DNA of 64,000 nucleotides. Source: Heliomicrobium gestii. Its GTDB lineage: Bacteria > Bacillota > Desulfitobacteriia > Heliobacteriales > Heliobacteriaceae. Of this stretch, positions 17,327 through 27,059 are shown in pieces; position 1 is the first letter of the stretch, and each line of letters begins with the position of its first letter. The notes beneath the pieces are model-generated. The model worked only from the letters and a program-made list of their open reading frames with translations, made no database searches and was not told where the DNA came from. The position numbers and the translations under genes are program-made. The DNA lies in NCBI RefSeq assembly GCF_009877435.1, contig NZ_WXEX01000004.1, forward strand, positions 1 to 64,000, in the 5' to 3' direction.

Positions 17327-19090
17327 TTAGCCTTTGGGCCGGGAGAGAATCTTTTTCACCTCTGCCAGGGGTTTCGTGTTCAAGATGTCCTCCCGCTCCA
17401 ACCCGGCCCGCCGCGCGTTGGCGACGCCGAAAGCCATTTCGCTCAACCGGGCGCGGTCATGGGCGTCTGTATTGATGGCGATCATGACGCCTCGCTCTTT
17501 GGCCAGACGGGCATGGGGGGCTGAGAGATCGAGCCGGTCGGGCGAAGAGTTGATCTCAAGGATGGTCCCCGTCTTGGCGGCCAGGTCGAGCAACCAGTCG
17601 ATGTCTACATCATAAGGTTCCCGCGTGCCGATCAACCGGCCGGTCGGGTGGCCGATGATGTCCACATGGGGATTTTTCAAGGCCGTTTCGAGACGGCTAT
17701 GAACCTTCTGACGTTCCTGACGCAAACCTGTGTGCACGGAGGCGATGACCACATCCATCTCTCTCAATATGTCATCGGCGTAATCAAGACGTCCGTCGCC
17801 GAGGATATCCATCTCAATCCCCGAAAAGACGGTAAAATCCTTCTCCCGCGCAGCCAGTTGGCGGATCGCCCGCTGCTGTTCCCGCAGTTTCGTCTCCGAA
17901 AGCCCACGGGCGACCGTCAAGGACTGAGAATGGTCGGTGATGGCCATATAGGCGTAGCCTCGATCCCTTCCGGCCCCTATCATTTCCTCCAGCGACGATA
18001 CACCGTCACTCCAATTGGTGTGGATATGAAAATCACCCAGGATGTCGTTCATTTCTACCAACTGGGGAAGGGTTCCCCCTTCCGCCTGGGAGACCTCCTG
18101 TCCTGATTCCCGCAATTCCGGCGGAATCCAGGGGAGTCGGAGACCTTCATAAAAGGCTTCCTCCGCTTCCTGGGAGGAGATAAACCGGCGCCAGTCGCCA
18201 TCATCCCTTCGGGGAGCGTCCCATTGTTGACAGATCAGTTCTCCTCCCGACTCGTCGGTCACGGCTTTGGCCGGCAAGGCGCCCCGGCTTCGCAAGGCTG
18301 ACCAGTGCTGGGCCGTTCCTGTCGTTTCCACCCAGCGGGCGATGAAATCGGACTCAGGGGTGATCTCGACGCGGACCGGCAGGCCAAAGGCGAAGGCGAA
18401 GCGAACAAATCCAGGGCCTTCAACCAGCACTTTCGCCGCTGAGGGATGTTTTTTCACGAGGGCCAGGAGCGCCTCCGGTTCGTGAGAAGCGACGAGCAGG
18501 TGGATCTCCTCTACGACCTCCTGGCTGCGACGCAGGTCGCCGGTGATTTCGGCGCGACTCACCTCGGGGAGGTTTTGCAAAAAGCGGAGAAGTTCCTCCG
18601 CCAGCGGCTTGGCCACGCCAAGACCGAACTTCCCCGAACGCCGTCGCAGCATCTCGGCGCCGCGAATGACCGCGAGCTCTGTCTTGGCGGCGATGCCCGG
18701 CAACAGGCGCAACCGGTGTTTGCGGGCGCCCTCCTCCAGTTCATCCAGCGTCGTATAGCCTTCGGCAAAAAAGGTCCGCACTGCCCGTAGGCCGATGCCA
18801 GGCAGTTGCAGCATGTCAAGCACACCAGGCGGGACCTTCTCCCGCAGTCGCTGCAGTTGGCGGCTCTCGCCGGCTTGCAGCAGTTCGTCGATCTCGCTGC
18901 AGAGCCCCTTGCCGATGCCGTCGATCTTTGCCAACTGTCCACGGGCGGACAGGACAGAGACAGGAGTTTCCAGCCCTTCGATAACCCGGGCGCCCTTGCG
19001 GATGGCTCTCACCTTGAAGGGGTTCTCTCCCAGGATCTCCAGCAGGTTGGCCATCTCGACCAGCGCCCAGGCGATTTCCTGGTTGTGCAC
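17327..19090 (-). CDS. PolX-type protein: degenerate family X polymerase fused to PHP domain
   Basis: 587 aa, normal PolX length. N-terminal helix-hairpin-helix part (LAKIDGIGKG, LQLPGIG, LLPGIA), family X palm, then a PHP phosphoesterase. The PHP metal ligands look intact: HIHTNWSDG (His355, His357), ITDHS, GIEMDI, SVHTG, GHPTGR and NTDAHD. The polymerase site is not: where Bacillus PolX has two catalytic Asp after the GS-RR motif, this protein has Glu195 and His197 (EEIHLL), and Glu242 replaces the third Asp. I therefore infer a nuclease or phosphatase without polymerase activity. The GTG start follows AAGGAGG. Confidence 0.88.
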   Translation of the reverse strand: MHNQEIAWALVEMANLLEILGENPFKVRAIRKGARVIEGLETPVSVLSARGQLAKIDGIGKGLCSEIDELLQAGESRQLQRLREKVPPGVLDMLQLPGIGLRAVRTFFAEGYTTLDELEEGARKHRLRLLPGIAAKTELAVIRGAEMLRRRSGKFGLGVAKPLAEELLRFLQNLPEVSRAEITGDLRRSQEVVEEIHLLVASHEPEALLALVKKHPSAAKVLVEGPGFVRFAFAFGLPVRVEITPESDFIARWVETTGTAQHWSALRSRGALPAKAVTDESGGELICQQWDAPRRDDGDWRRFISSQEAEEAFYEGLRLPWIPPELRESGQEVSQAEGGTLPQLVEMNDILGDFHIHTNWSDGVSSLEEMIGAGRDRGYAYMAITDHSQSLTVARGLSETKLREQQRAIRQLAAREKDFTVFSGIEMDILGDGRLDYADDILREMDVVIASVHTGLRQERQKVHSRLETALKNPHVDIIGHPTGRLIGTREPYDVDIDWLLDLAAKTGTILEINSSPDRLDLSAPHARLAKERGVMIAINTDAHDRARLSEMAFGVANARRAGLEREDILNTKPLAEVKKILSRPKG

Positions 19091-19130
19091 GGCTTTCCCT
19101 CCTTCCGGCTATTGTGCCCAAGGGGCAAGG

Positions 19131-19154
19131 AAAAAAGCGCCGGAACCCGGCGCT
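19131..19154 (-). terminator. terminator of zapA
   Basis: On the minus strand, AGCGCCGG and CCGGCGCT form an 8-bp stem with a 3-nt loop followed by T6. It separates zapA from the PolX gene. Confidence 0.85.
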
Positions 19155-19171
19155 CACCTTTGCGATGGTTC

Positions 19172-19486
19172 TCATTTGGGGGAACTGGAATCCTCAAGGA
19201 GTTTGATCAGATCGTCATAGTCCTCCTGAAGTTTGGCCAAGTCATGGGCGAAGTGCAAGGCCGCCATCACGGCCACCTTGGAGACGGAAAGGTGGGGGCC
19301 CTTGCTGGCGATCTCCTGCATCCGTTCGTCGACAGTGGCGGCCAGTTGCCTCATCTGTTGCGGCGTCAAGGGACTCCGGATCGTATAGGGTTCACCGTAG
19401 ATGTGTACGGTCGTTTTGTGGACTTCTTCTGGCACAGGTAGTTCCCCCTCGACAACGACAGCGCTCGATGAATCCGCCAAAGCCAT
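19172..19486 (-). CDS. zapA: cell division protein ZapA
   Basis: Small FtsZ-ring-associated protein, 104 aa. The N-terminal beta part (TVHIYGEPYTIRSPLTPQQM) and the C-terminal coiled helix (AALHFAHDLAKLQEDYDDL) match ZapA. The ATG at 19486 has only a weak ribosome binding site, and the first ~20 residues are unlike the family, so an internal start is possible. It sits between pheT and polX, a common order in Firmicutes. Confidence 0.85.
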   Translation of the reverse strand: MALADSSSAVVVEGELPVPEEVHKTTVHIYGEPYTIRSPLTPQQMRQLAATVDERMQEIASKGPHLSVSKVAVMAALHFAHDLAKLQEDYDDLIKLLEDSSSPK

Positions 19487-19615
19487 TCTTCGACGAATCC
19501 ACTACCGATATGACTTAACTCTGCAAAGAATCTCTTTCTAGGCGAGGAATTGATTCCCTCTTCGCTGCCGCTGTCGAAAAAACCTTCTTCAATTACCGTC
19601 CAAGAGGCGCTTTAT

Positions 19616-22075
19616 TTACCGGAACCGGGCGCCAAGGCGTTCGGCAAGGGCGGCTTTGATGGCCTCGTGGCGGTTGTTGACCTCTTCGTCGGTGAGGGTG
19701 CGATCGGGCGCCTGGTAGCGGAGGGTGTACGCCAGGCTACGGTACCCCTGGGCGATCTGATTGCCCTGGTAGACATCGAAGAGGCGCCACCGCTCCAGGA
19801 TATCGCCACCCATCTCAGCGATCACCGCTTCCACTTGGCCGGCCAGGATATCGAGGGGCAGCACCATGGCCATATCGCGATCGGTGGAAGGATAACGGGG
19901 CAGCGGCGTATACTCCCCTTTGGCCCGGGCGAGCAGGATCAACGCCGACAAGTCAAGTTCCATGACAACGGGTCGCGCCGACAGGTCATAGGCCTCACGC
20001 GCATCGGGATGGACCTCGCCGAGGACGCCCAGGTCGATCTCCACGCCCTCCCGCTCCACGGTGAGCCGCGCCGACCGTCCGGGATGCAGGTAGGGAACCG
20101 CCCGTTCCGGACGCCAGGTCACATTGTCGATCTTCAGGGCTGCCAGCAGTTTTACGACGACGCCCTTGAGATAATAAAAATCGAGGGTCTGAGGTTTGCC
20201 GCTCCAGTGGATCGACTCGTCGCCCATCACGAGCGCCGAAACCTTCCAGGGTTCGGCGGGCAGTTCCTTTAACGGCAGCGCCCGCGGCGAGAAGGTGCCG
20301 CCGACCTCGAAGATGGCCAGATCGGCGATCCGGCGGCTGGCGTTGCGGGCAGCCACTTCCAACAGGCCCGGCAAGATGGATGGACGGAGAACGCCCTGTT
20401 CTTCACTGAGCGGGTTTTGCACCGGCACGACCTGACGCATCGGGTCTTCGGCGGACAAACCGAGCCGGTCCAGATGGCGCGGGTTGATGAAGGAGAAGGT
20501 GACCACTTCGCGCAATCCGGCGCCGACTAGCGTATCGGCGATGCGTTCGCGCACCGTCTGGGGCCAGGTGCGTTGACCGACGGTGGTGTCGCCTTTCGGC
20601 AGTGTCGTCGGGATGCGATCATAGCCGTAGAGGCGAGCCACCTCCTCCGCCAAGTCATGTTCCCCTTGCATGTCCGGACGGTAGGTGGGCGCTTCCACAA
20701 TGCCGGAAGGCATCTCTCCCTCCCCGGCGTGCTCAGCCCAACTGACAGGGAACCGCAGCCGCCGGAAGATGGCGTCCATCTCAGCGCCCGTCAACTGGGT
20801 GCCCAGGAGGGCATTGATCCGGTCAACAGAAAAGGGGATCGGAAGAGGGGCCACCTGCCGCAGGTAGTTGTCCACATGGCCGGGGACCACATCGGCCACG
20901 TTCAATTCGGCCACCAGCTGGGCGGCGCGGTTCATGGCCAAGGTGACCGTGTCGATGTTGACACCCTTCTCAAAGCGCTGGGACGCCTCGGAGCGCAAGC
21001 CCAATTGCCGGGCGGTGCGACGGATATTGGCGGGGTGAAAATGGGCCGCTTCCAGCAGAACCGTGGTCGTGCCGGCGGAAATTTCGCTGTTCAGCCCGCC
21101 CATGACACCGGCCAGGCCGACGGCTTTCTCCGGATCGGCGATGACCAGATTTTCGGCGTTCAATTCCCGCTCCTGCCCATCGAGGGTGACCAGTTTCTCA
21201 CCGGTCCGGGCGCGACGGACGATGATATGGCCCTCGTTGATCCTGTCGTAGTCGAAGGCGTGCAGGGGATGGCCCAGTTCGAGCATGACATAGTTGGTGA
21301 TGTCGACGATGTTGTTGATGGGGCGCATGCCGGCCGCCTGCAGCCGTCGCTGCATCCAGGCCGGTGACAGACCGGGGCGCAGGTTGGTGAAGAGCCGGGC
21401 GGCGTAACGGCCGCAGAGGTCGCCGTCTTCAATGGTGACCTTTACCCGCTCTTCGGCGCGTCCCGCTGCTTTTTCTACGACCGCCACCTCGGGCAGGCGC
21501 AGTTCGGCGCCGGTGATGGCCGCCACCTCGCGGGCCACATTGACGACTGCCAGGCAGTCGGCCCGGTTGGGCGTCAGCTCCAGTTCCAGCACGGGATCAT
21601 CGAGGCCGAGGGCGGTCGCCGCCGGTTGGCCTGTCACCGTGTCGTCGCCGAGGATCAGGATGCCTTCCCGGTCTTCCGGAGCGATCGTCTTCTCCTCCAG
21701 GCCCAGTTCTTCGGCAGCGCAGAGCATCCCCGACGATGGGACGCCCCGCAACACCGACTCGTTGATGTGGACGCCATTGGGGAGATGGGCGCCCGGCAGG
21801 GCAACAGGGACTTTTTGTCCCACACGGACATTCTGGGCGCCTGTTACGATGGTGCGTACACCGTCGCCGGTGTCGACCCTGCAGATCCAAAGGCGGTCTG
21901 CCTCGGGGTGTTTCGTCATTTCGGCGATTTTTCCGACGACGACCTTATCGAGCCCCTTGTCCCGGCGCAGCACATTTTCTACGGCGATGCCGGAGCGGGT
22001 CATCTTCTCGCCCAGTTCGGCGGCTTCCAGGCCGGCGGTGACATAGTCGCTGAGCCAGTCTATCGATACGCGCAT
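19616..22075 (-). CDS. pheT: phenylalanyl-tRNA synthetase beta subunit
   Basis: 819 aa, usual size. Order: N-terminal B1 region, EMAP-type tRNA-binding domain (VDTGDGVRTIVTGAQNVRVGQ), B3/B4 editing region (ELTPNRADCL), B5, catalytic-like core (RFEKGVN) and the C-terminal ferredoxin-like anticodon domain (PRYPSTDRDMAMVL). It forms a heterotetramer with PheS. It is 27 nt downstream of pheS, one transcript under T-box control. Confidence 0.97.
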   Translation of the reverse strand: MRVSIDWLSDYVTAGLEAAELGEKMTRSGIAVENVLRRDKGLDKVVVGKIAEMTKHPEADRLWICRVDTGDGVRTIVTGAQNVRVGQKVPVALPGAHLPNGVHINESVLRGVPSSGMLCAAEELGLEEKTIAPEDREGILILGDDTVTGQPAATALGLDDPVLELELTPNRADCLAVVNVAREVAAITGAELRLPEVAVVEKAAGRAEERVKVTIEDGDLCGRYAARLFTNLRPGLSPAWMQRRLQAAGMRPINNIVDITNYVMLELGHPLHAFDYDRINEGHIIVRRARTGEKLVTLDGQERELNAENLVIADPEKAVGLAGVMGGLNSEISAGTTTVLLEAAHFHPANIRRTARQLGLRSEASQRFEKGVNIDTVTLAMNRAAQLVAELNVADVVPGHVDNYLRQVAPLPIPFSVDRINALLGTQLTGAEMDAIFRRLRFPVSWAEHAGEGEMPSGIVEAPTYRPDMQGEHDLAEEVARLYGYDRIPTTLPKGDTTVGQRTWPQTVRERIADTLVGAGLREVVTFSFINPRHLDRLGLSAEDPMRQVVPVQNPLSEEQGVLRPSILPGLLEVAARNASRRIADLAIFEVGGTFSPRALPLKELPAEPWKVSALVMGDESIHWSGKPQTLDFYYLKGVVVKLLAALKIDNVTWRPERAVPYLHPGRSARLTVEREGVEIDLGVLGEVHPDAREAYDLSARPVVMELDLSALILLARAKGEYTPLPRYPSTDRDMAMVLPLDILAGQVEAVIAEMGGDILERWRLFDVYQGNQIAQGYRSLAYTLRYQAPDRTLTDEEVNNRHEAIKAALAERLGARFR

Positions 22076-22102
22076 TTGTTTTCCACCTCGTTTGGTTTCT
22101 TC

Positions 22103-23125
22103 CTAGAACTGCGACAGGAACCGCATGTCGTTCTCATACAAGAGGCGCATGTCGTCGATGCCGTACTTGAGCATGGCGATGCGTTCGACGCCCATGCCGA
22201 AGGCGAAGCCGGTGACGTCTTGGGATGTGTAGCCGCCGTATTCGAGCACCCGGGGGTGAACCATGCCGGAACCGAGGATCTCCAGCCAGCCCGAGCCTTT
22301 GCAGACGCGGCAGCCGCTGCCGCCGCAGATGACGCAGGAGATGTCCACTTCGGCGCTCGGTTCGGTGAAGGGGAAGAAGGACGGGCGCAGTCGGATCTCC
22401 CGGTCGGGGCCGAACATCTGGCGGGCAAAGGTGAGCAAGGTTCCACGCAGGTCGCCGAAGGTGATTCCCTTATCGACGACAAGCCCCTCGACCTGATGGA
22501 ACATGGGCGAGTGGGTGGCGTCGTCATCACGGCGGAAGACGCGGCCCGGGCAGATCACTTTCACGGGCAGTTGGGGACGGATGCGCTCCATGGCGCGGAC
22601 CTGCACCGGCGATGTATGGGTGCGCAGCAGGATATCGGGGGTGATATAGAAGGAATCCTGCATGTCCCGGGCCGGATGGTCCGGAGGCAGGTTGAGGGCT
22701 TCAAAGTTGTAGTAGTCCAGTTCCACTTCCGGGCCCTCGGCGATCTCGTAGCCCATGCCGAGAAAAATCTGCTTGATCTCGTCGATGACCAGTGTGAGGG
22801 GGTGTTTGCCGCCGAGGGGCAGCACCCGGCCGGGCAGGGTGATATCGATGGACTCACTGGACAGGCGGGCCTGCTTTTCTTTTTCCTTCAGTTCCCGGCC
22901 CTTCTCTTCCAGCTTAAACTCCAGTTCAGCCCGCACCTCGTTGACAAGGGCGCCCATCAGCGGACGCTCTTCGGCGGGCAGGGCGCCAAGGCCGCGCAAG
23001 ATGCCTGTCAGCGCTCCCTTTTTGCCGAGAATGCGAACGCGCCAATCCTGAAGCGCCTCCATCGTTTCGACGCTGCACAGCGATTCCGCCGCCTCGCGCC
23101 GGATCTGATCCAGTTGTTCACGCAT
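22103..23125 (-). CDS. pheS: phenylalanyl-tRNA synthetase alpha subunit
   Basis: 340 aa. The N-terminal coiled coil ([13 protein letters not shown]...) binds tRNA; the class II catalytic core has motif 2 ([12 protein letters not shown] ... [22 protein letters not shown]) and motif 3 ([19 protein letters not shown]). I place the start at the ATG at 23125, seven nt after GGGAGG. An in-frame upstream extension to 23230 would translate the T-box terminator and is rejected. Confidence 0.97.
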   Translation of the reverse strand: MREQLDQIRREAAESLCSVETMEALQDWRVRILGKKGALTGILRGLGALPAEERPLMGALVNEVRAELEFKLEEKGRELKEKEKQARLSSESIDITLPGRVLPLGGKHPLTLVIDEIKQIFLGMGYEIAEGPEVELDYYNFEALNLPPDHPARDMQDSFYITPDILLRTHTSPVQVRAMERIRPQLPVKVICPGRVFRRDDDATHSPMFHQVEGLVVDKGITFGDLRGTLLTFARQMFGPDREIRLRPSFFPFTEPSAEVDISCVICGGSGCRVCKGSGWLEILGSGMVHPRVLEYGGYTSQDVTGFAFGMGVERIAMLKYGIDDMRLLYENDMRFLSQF

Positions 23126-23159
23126 TGTTAGACCTCCCGATTTTCCCAATTCGCCAAGA

Positions 23160-23490
23160 AAATAAAAAAACTCCCGATCCCCAAGGGGACGGAAGTCATT
23201 TCCGCGGTACCACCCCGCTAGGTTGCCCAAAAGAGCAACCCACTCGGCCGACTGATTCGTCGTTCCCCGGTAACGGAGGGAAACCGTCTAGACCTACCCA
23301 CCCAGGAAGGCGGCCTTGCATCAGGGTGCTCTTTGCTCCCCCGAGTGTGGCCTGTCTTCCAGGCTTCAGCCCGAAGCTCCCGGGCGAATTTCCTCCCCTC
23401 CGCTTCGACGTCGCTTCCAGTCCATGACGATCGTCTCCCTGGCAAGCGGTATGAGGAGTACTTCTCCCGATCAATGCCCTATCCTTTAAT
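23160..23490 (-). ncRNA. T-box leader riboswitch of pheST
   Basis: The canonical T-box core GGTGGTACCGCG lies at 23214-23203 on the minus strand, with UGGU that would pair with the ACCA end of uncharged tRNA-Phe. Just downstream is a terminator stem (CTTCCGTCCCC and GGGGATCGGGAG, 23195-23171) followed by T7. A long structured region upstream to about 23490 fits stems I-III. A TTC triplet in GGAAATTCGCCC (about 23393) is a candidate Phe specifier, but I could not fold stem I with certainty. Uncharged tRNA-Phe is expected to allow readthrough into pheS. Confidence 0.9.
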
Positions 23491-23631
23491 TATTGCACCA
23501 GTAACCGCCGGTAGATCATATACGCTGCAACGGAACCCGTCATTTCAAAGATACGCCAGAAAAAGTCAGCGGGAAACACCGACGACCACAACCTTTCTGC
23601 GTTCCAGGGTCCACCAGCTAGGGAAATTATA

Positions 23632-24447
23632 TCATAGCCCCTTTTTCGAAGCAACTGAGCGATGGCGGGCCGCTTCGAAAAGGAGCACGGCCGATGCGAC
23701 GGCAGCGTTAAGCGATTCGACCGGCGGCGCCAGGGGGATGCGCACCAGCAGCCCCGCCCGCTCCCGCCAAATCGGCTGGGGGCCGTGGGCCTCGCTGCCG
23801 ATGACAATGGCAAGCCCTTCCTTCATCCAAGGGGCTTCATAATAGGGGACGCCGTCACGGGCATCGGCGACAGCCAGGGCAATCTCCCGTTCCCGCATGG
23901 CGGAAGCGAGCCCTTCGGCCGAGGGGGCCGTCGCCACAGGCAGGCGAAACAGCGCCCCCATGGTCGCCCGGATCACCTTGGGACTGTACGGATCAACAAC
24001 ACCCGGCGTGAGCAGGACGCCGGTCACACCGGCCGCCTCGGCTGTCCGGACGATCGTGCCCAGGTTGCCCGGATCCTGCACACCGTCAACGATCAGCAAA
24101 AAGGGCGCCGGAACATCGAGTAGGGCTTCCCAGTCAGCCGGCGTCAGTGAAGCGGCGGCGACAATCCCCTGGCTCTGCTCCGTCTCGGTGATCGTGGCGA
24201 GGGCGCGCTCGTCCACCTCTAAGCAGTCGACGCCAGCAGCAGCCAGGCCTTCAAGCAATGAGCGCCCCCGCGGCAGGGACGACACCCGCGCCGTATATAG
24301 GCAGTAGGCCAGCGAGACCGCCGAGGCGACCGCCTCTTCGACAAGGCGTACCCCTTCGATCAGGTATTTGCCGGTAAGGCCCCGCTCCTTCTTTCGGGAG
24401 AGGGAGCGGGCCTCTTTCACATATTGGTTGTCTGGAGAGGTGATCAT
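23632..24447 (-). CDS. TrmH/SpoU-family RNA 2'-O-methyltransferase
   Basis: 271 aa. It should methylate a ribose in tRNA or rRNA using S-adenosylmethionine; the exact target is not visible. Small N-terminal substrate-binding domain (GKYLIEGVRLVEEAV), then the SPOUT knot with motif 1 DGVQDPGNLGTIVRTAEA, motif 2 VIGSEAHGP and motif 3 IPLAPPVESLNAAVASAVLLFEA. The ATG at 24447 overlaps the ktrA stop (TGATG), so translation is coupled. Confidence 0.92.
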   Translation of the reverse strand: MITSPDNQYVKEARSLSRKKERGLTGKYLIEGVRLVEEAVASAVSLAYCLYTARVSSLPRGRSLLEGLAAAGVDCLEVDERALATITETEQSQGIVAAASLTPADWEALLDVPAPFLLIVDGVQDPGNLGTIVRTAEAAGVTGVLLTPGVVDPYSPKVIRATMGALFRLPVATAPSAEGLASAMREREIALAVADARDGVPYYEAPWMKEGLAIVIGSEAHGPQPIWRERAGLLVRIPLAPPVESLNAAVASAVLLFEAARHRSVASKKGL

Positions 24448-25118
24448 CAAACGGCGTCCCCCTCAAAGCGGTTTAGATCATCATTGGAACCGACGGCGAC
24501 AAGTATGTCACCCTTTTCGATCATCGTATCAGCGCCGGGTGAAGCCAGCACCTCGTCGCCCTTGCGGACAGCGATGACGGTGATGCCGTAGCGGGCGCGC
24601 AGATCAGCCGCACCGATGGTCTGTCCGACAAAACGATCGGGACAACGAATTTCAACAAGCGAGTGAACAGGCGAGAGCTCCAAATAATCCATCACCGTGG
24701 AGGTGACAAGGGCGTGGGCCACTCGGACGCCCATATCCCGCTCCGGGTAGACAACCCGGTCGGCGCCTACCTTGGTTAACACCTTGCCGTGCAGGTCGTT
24801 CTGAGCTTTTGCCACCACATGGCGGACGCCCATGTCTTTGAGAATGACGGTCACCAGGATGTTCGCTTGCACATCGGAACCGATGGCGACGATGACTGTA
24901 TCGAAGTTGCGGATGCCGAGCTTTTTCAGCACTTCTTCGTCTTTGGCGTCAGCCTGCACCGCATGGGTGACGAAATCGGCGATCTCGTTGATCCGTTCTT
25001 CCGAACTGTCAATGGCCAGCACCTCATAACCCATGCGAAAGAGGGTTTTGGCCACACTTGTGCCGAATCGCCCCAAACCGATGACGGCGAAGAGCTTTTC
25101 CGTTTTCACTTTGGCCAT
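24447..25118 (-). CDS. ktrA: Ktr potassium uptake regulator KtrA (TrkA-N/TrkA-C)
   Basis: 223 aa, the length of Bacillus KtrA. Cytoplasmic gating ring subunit. N-terminal RCK/Rossmann domain binding NAD or ATP (FAVIGLGRFGTSVAKTL, Asp in VLAIDSSEE), then a TrkA-C domain (VEIRCPDRFVGQTIG), which in Ktr systems can bind c-di-AMP. The start is the ATG at 25118, because residues before MAKVKTEK are unlike the family. It follows ktrB by 10 nt. Confidence 0.93.
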   Translation of the reverse strand: MAKVKTEKLFAVIGLGRFGTSVAKTLFRMGYEVLAIDSSEERINEIADFVTHAVQADAKDEEVLKKLGIRNFDTVIVAIGSDVQANILVTVILKDMGVRHVVAKAQNDLHGKVLTKVGADRVVYPERDMGVRVAHALVTSTVMDYLELSPVHSLVEIRCPDRFVGQTIGAADLRARYGITVIAVRKGDEVLASPGADTMIEKGDILVAVGSNDDLNRFEGDAV

Positions 25119-25128
25119 ATCTGAATCC

Positions 25129-26523
25129 CTACCCCACCATAATTTTTTCTTCCGGATAACGCAGCTTCGCCAAAACATTGCCGCTCAGGGCGATAGCGAG
25201 TGTCAACGGCCCCACCCGGCCGGCAAACATCGTCAGGGCAATAAGGACACGACCAAAGTCGCTCAAGTGGGAGGTCACACCCATCGTGAGCCCAACTGTG
25301 CCAAAAGCCGAAGTCGCTTCAAAGAGCAAGGCCAGAAAATCAGCATCTTCTGTGATCGTCAGCAGCATGGTGACGGTGATCACAAGCAGGACTGCCATGA
25401 CGGTAATCCCGATGGCCTTGTAGATGGTGTCTGGCGGGATGCGCCGCTCGTAAAAACCCACATCGATCTTCCCCTGGCGCATGCTCCAGACTGCGGCCAA
25501 CAGGGCCGCCAAAGTTGTCGTCTTAATGCCGCCGCCGGTAGAGCCTGGAGAGGCGCCGATAAACATGAGGATGACCATCAGAAACTGGGTCGCCGGTTTG
25601 AGATCGGCGATGCTCACTGTGTTGTAACCAGCCGTCCGCGGCGTCACGCTCTGAAAATAGGCAGCCAGCAGCTTGCCGTCCCATCCCAGTACCCCCAGGG
25701 TCTTGGGATTGTTGAACTCAAGAAAAAAAATCGCCACAGCGCCGACAATGATCAGGGCGATCGTCATAGTCCAGACCAGTTTGGTATGGAGGCTGAAACG
25801 CCGTATTTCCCGGTAGCGGAAGGTCTCGGCGATAACGGTGAAACCCAGTCCGCCAAAGATGATCAACGACGAGATGGTCAGGTTGACGATCGGATCGTCC
25901 ACATAGCCGGTGATGCCGCGAAAACCGCCGAAGAGATCAAAACCGGCGTTGCAAAAGGCGGAGATGGAGTGGAAAAAGCCGTAATAGAGCCCTTTCCCTA
26001 GGCCCATCTGCGGAATAAATCGCAACGACAAGACGACGCCGCCGATCCCTTCAATGAGAAAGGTGGTCAGCAAGACATGGCGGGCGAGGCGGACAACCCC
26101 CTGGACAGAGAGGCTGTTCAAGGCTTCCTGCATGAGCAAGCGTTCCTTCAGGTTGATCCGCTTGCCCATCAGGAGGTAGATCAGGGTGGCCATGGTCATA
26201 AAGCCCAACCCGCCCACCTGGATCAGGGTGATGATGATCAACTGGCCCACAAGGGAGAAGTTGTCATGGGTATCGACGACGACAAGGCCGGTCACGCAGA
26301 CAGCCGATGTGGCCGTAAACAATGCGTCCAAGAAACGCGTCCCCAGACCGCTCCGTGACGCCATCGGGGTGCTGAGCAGGAATCCCCCGATCAGGATAAT
26401 CAAAGCGAAACCGGCCACAAGCACCCGGGCCGGCGACAGCCCGTAATTGGGCCGCTTCCCCTGCACGTAGGGGGCAAAAATGGGTCTGGGCGGTTCATAC
26501 CTGTGCATAGAGGAACAGTCCAT
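25129..26523 (-). CDS. ktrB: Ktr/Trk potassium transporter membrane subunit
   Basis: 464 aa, about ten membrane segments in four M1-P-M2 repeats. Selectivity-filter-like loops are visible: TSAVCVTGLVVVD, HSISAFCNAGFDLFGG, FQSVTPRTAGYN and ATSAFGTVGLTMG. It transports K+ (with Na+ coupling in known KtrB proteins) under control of KtrA. No ydaO-type c-di-AMP riboswitch was found upstream. The first residue choice (26523 or the Met at 26505) is open. Confidence 0.93.
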   Translation of the reverse strand: MDCSSMHRYEPPRPIFAPYVQGKRPNYGLSPARVLVAGFALIILIGGFLLSTPMASRSGLGTRFLDALFTATSAVCVTGLVVVDTHDNFSLVGQLIIITLIQVGGLGFMTMATLIYLLMGKRINLKERLLMQEALNSLSVQGVVRLARHVLLTTFLIEGIGGVVLSLRFIPQMGLGKGLYYGFFHSISAFCNAGFDLFGGFRGITGYVDDPIVNLTISSLIIFGGLGFTVIAETFRYREIRRFSLHTKLVWTMTIALIIVGAVAIFFLEFNNPKTLGVLGWDGKLLAAYFQSVTPRTAGYNTVSIADLKPATQFLMVILMFIGASPGSTGGGIKTTTLAALLAAVWSMRQGKIDVGFYERRIPPDTIYKAIGITVMAVLLVITVTMLLTITEDADFLALLFEATSAFGTVGLTMGVTSHLSDFGRVLIALTMFAGRVGPLTLAIALSGNVLAKLRYPEEKIMVG

Positions 26524-26581
26524 CCTGTCTTTATGTTGGTTCCGTCACCAGGGATCCATGATCTATCGGCTAGTCTCCCCA

Positions 26582-26613
26582 GAAAAACAGACATGACCCC
26601 ACGGCCATGTCTG
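26582..26613 (-). terminator. terminator of infC-rpmI-rplT
   Basis: On the minus strand, CAGACATG and CATGTCTG flank a 10-nt loop and are followed by TTTTTCT. Located just after the rplT stop. Confidence 0.85.
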
Positions 26614-26637
26614 CTTATTCAATCACTCGATTTGATT

Positions 26638-26997
26638 TTAGGCGTTCACTTTCGCCTTGGCCACATCGACGAGCTTGGCGAAAGCCGCCATGTCGTTGAC
26701 AGCCAGATCGGCGAGCATCTTGCGGTTGACAGCGACGCCGGCTTTTTTCAGGCCGTTCATCATGGTGCTGTAAGAGATGCCGTTCATCCGGGCAGCAGCA
26801 TTGATCCGGGTGATCCAGATCTTGCGGAAGTCGCCCTTCTTCTTCTTGCGGTGGGCATAAGCGTAGGACAGCGCCTTCATGACCGCCTGGTGGGCGGTGC
26901 GGAAGAGCTTGGAATGAGCGTTGCGGTAGCCGCGAGCGAGTTTAAGAATTTTTTTATGTCGTTTACGGGACATGGGACCCGTCTTGACACGAGCCAT
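26638..26997 (-). CDS. rplT: ribosomal protein L20
   Basis: 119 aa. Early-assembly 50S protein that binds 23S rRNA, and in Firmicutes also represses its own operon by binding the infC leader. Strongly conserved, Arg/Lys-rich N-terminal half ([19 protein letters not shown]) and globular C-terminus ([17 protein letters not shown]). AGGAGGT precedes the ATG. Last gene of the operon. Confidence 0.98.
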   Translation of the reverse strand: MARVKTGPMSRKRHKKILKLARGYRNAHSKLFRTAHQAVMKALSYAYAHRKKKKGDFRKIWITRINAAARMNGISYSTMMNGLKKAGVAVNRKMLADLAVNDMAAFAKLVDVAKAKVNA

Positions 26998-27059
26998 ACA
27001 AAGACCTCCTGTGCTGCCTGAGGCGTATTTTCAATAGAGAAAGAGACCGGCTGGCCGGC

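Noticed and set aside
16279-17475. 398-codon plus frame opposite the NIF3-like gene
   Set aside because: Antisense shadow extending through the intergenic gap, with no start signal.
21626-23131. 501-codon plus frame opposite pheST
   Set aside because: Antisense to two certain genes; shadow.
26524-26637. Possible c-di-AMP (ydaO) riboswitch before ktrB
   Set aside because: The gap is almost filled by the rplT terminator, and no ydaO motif is visible.
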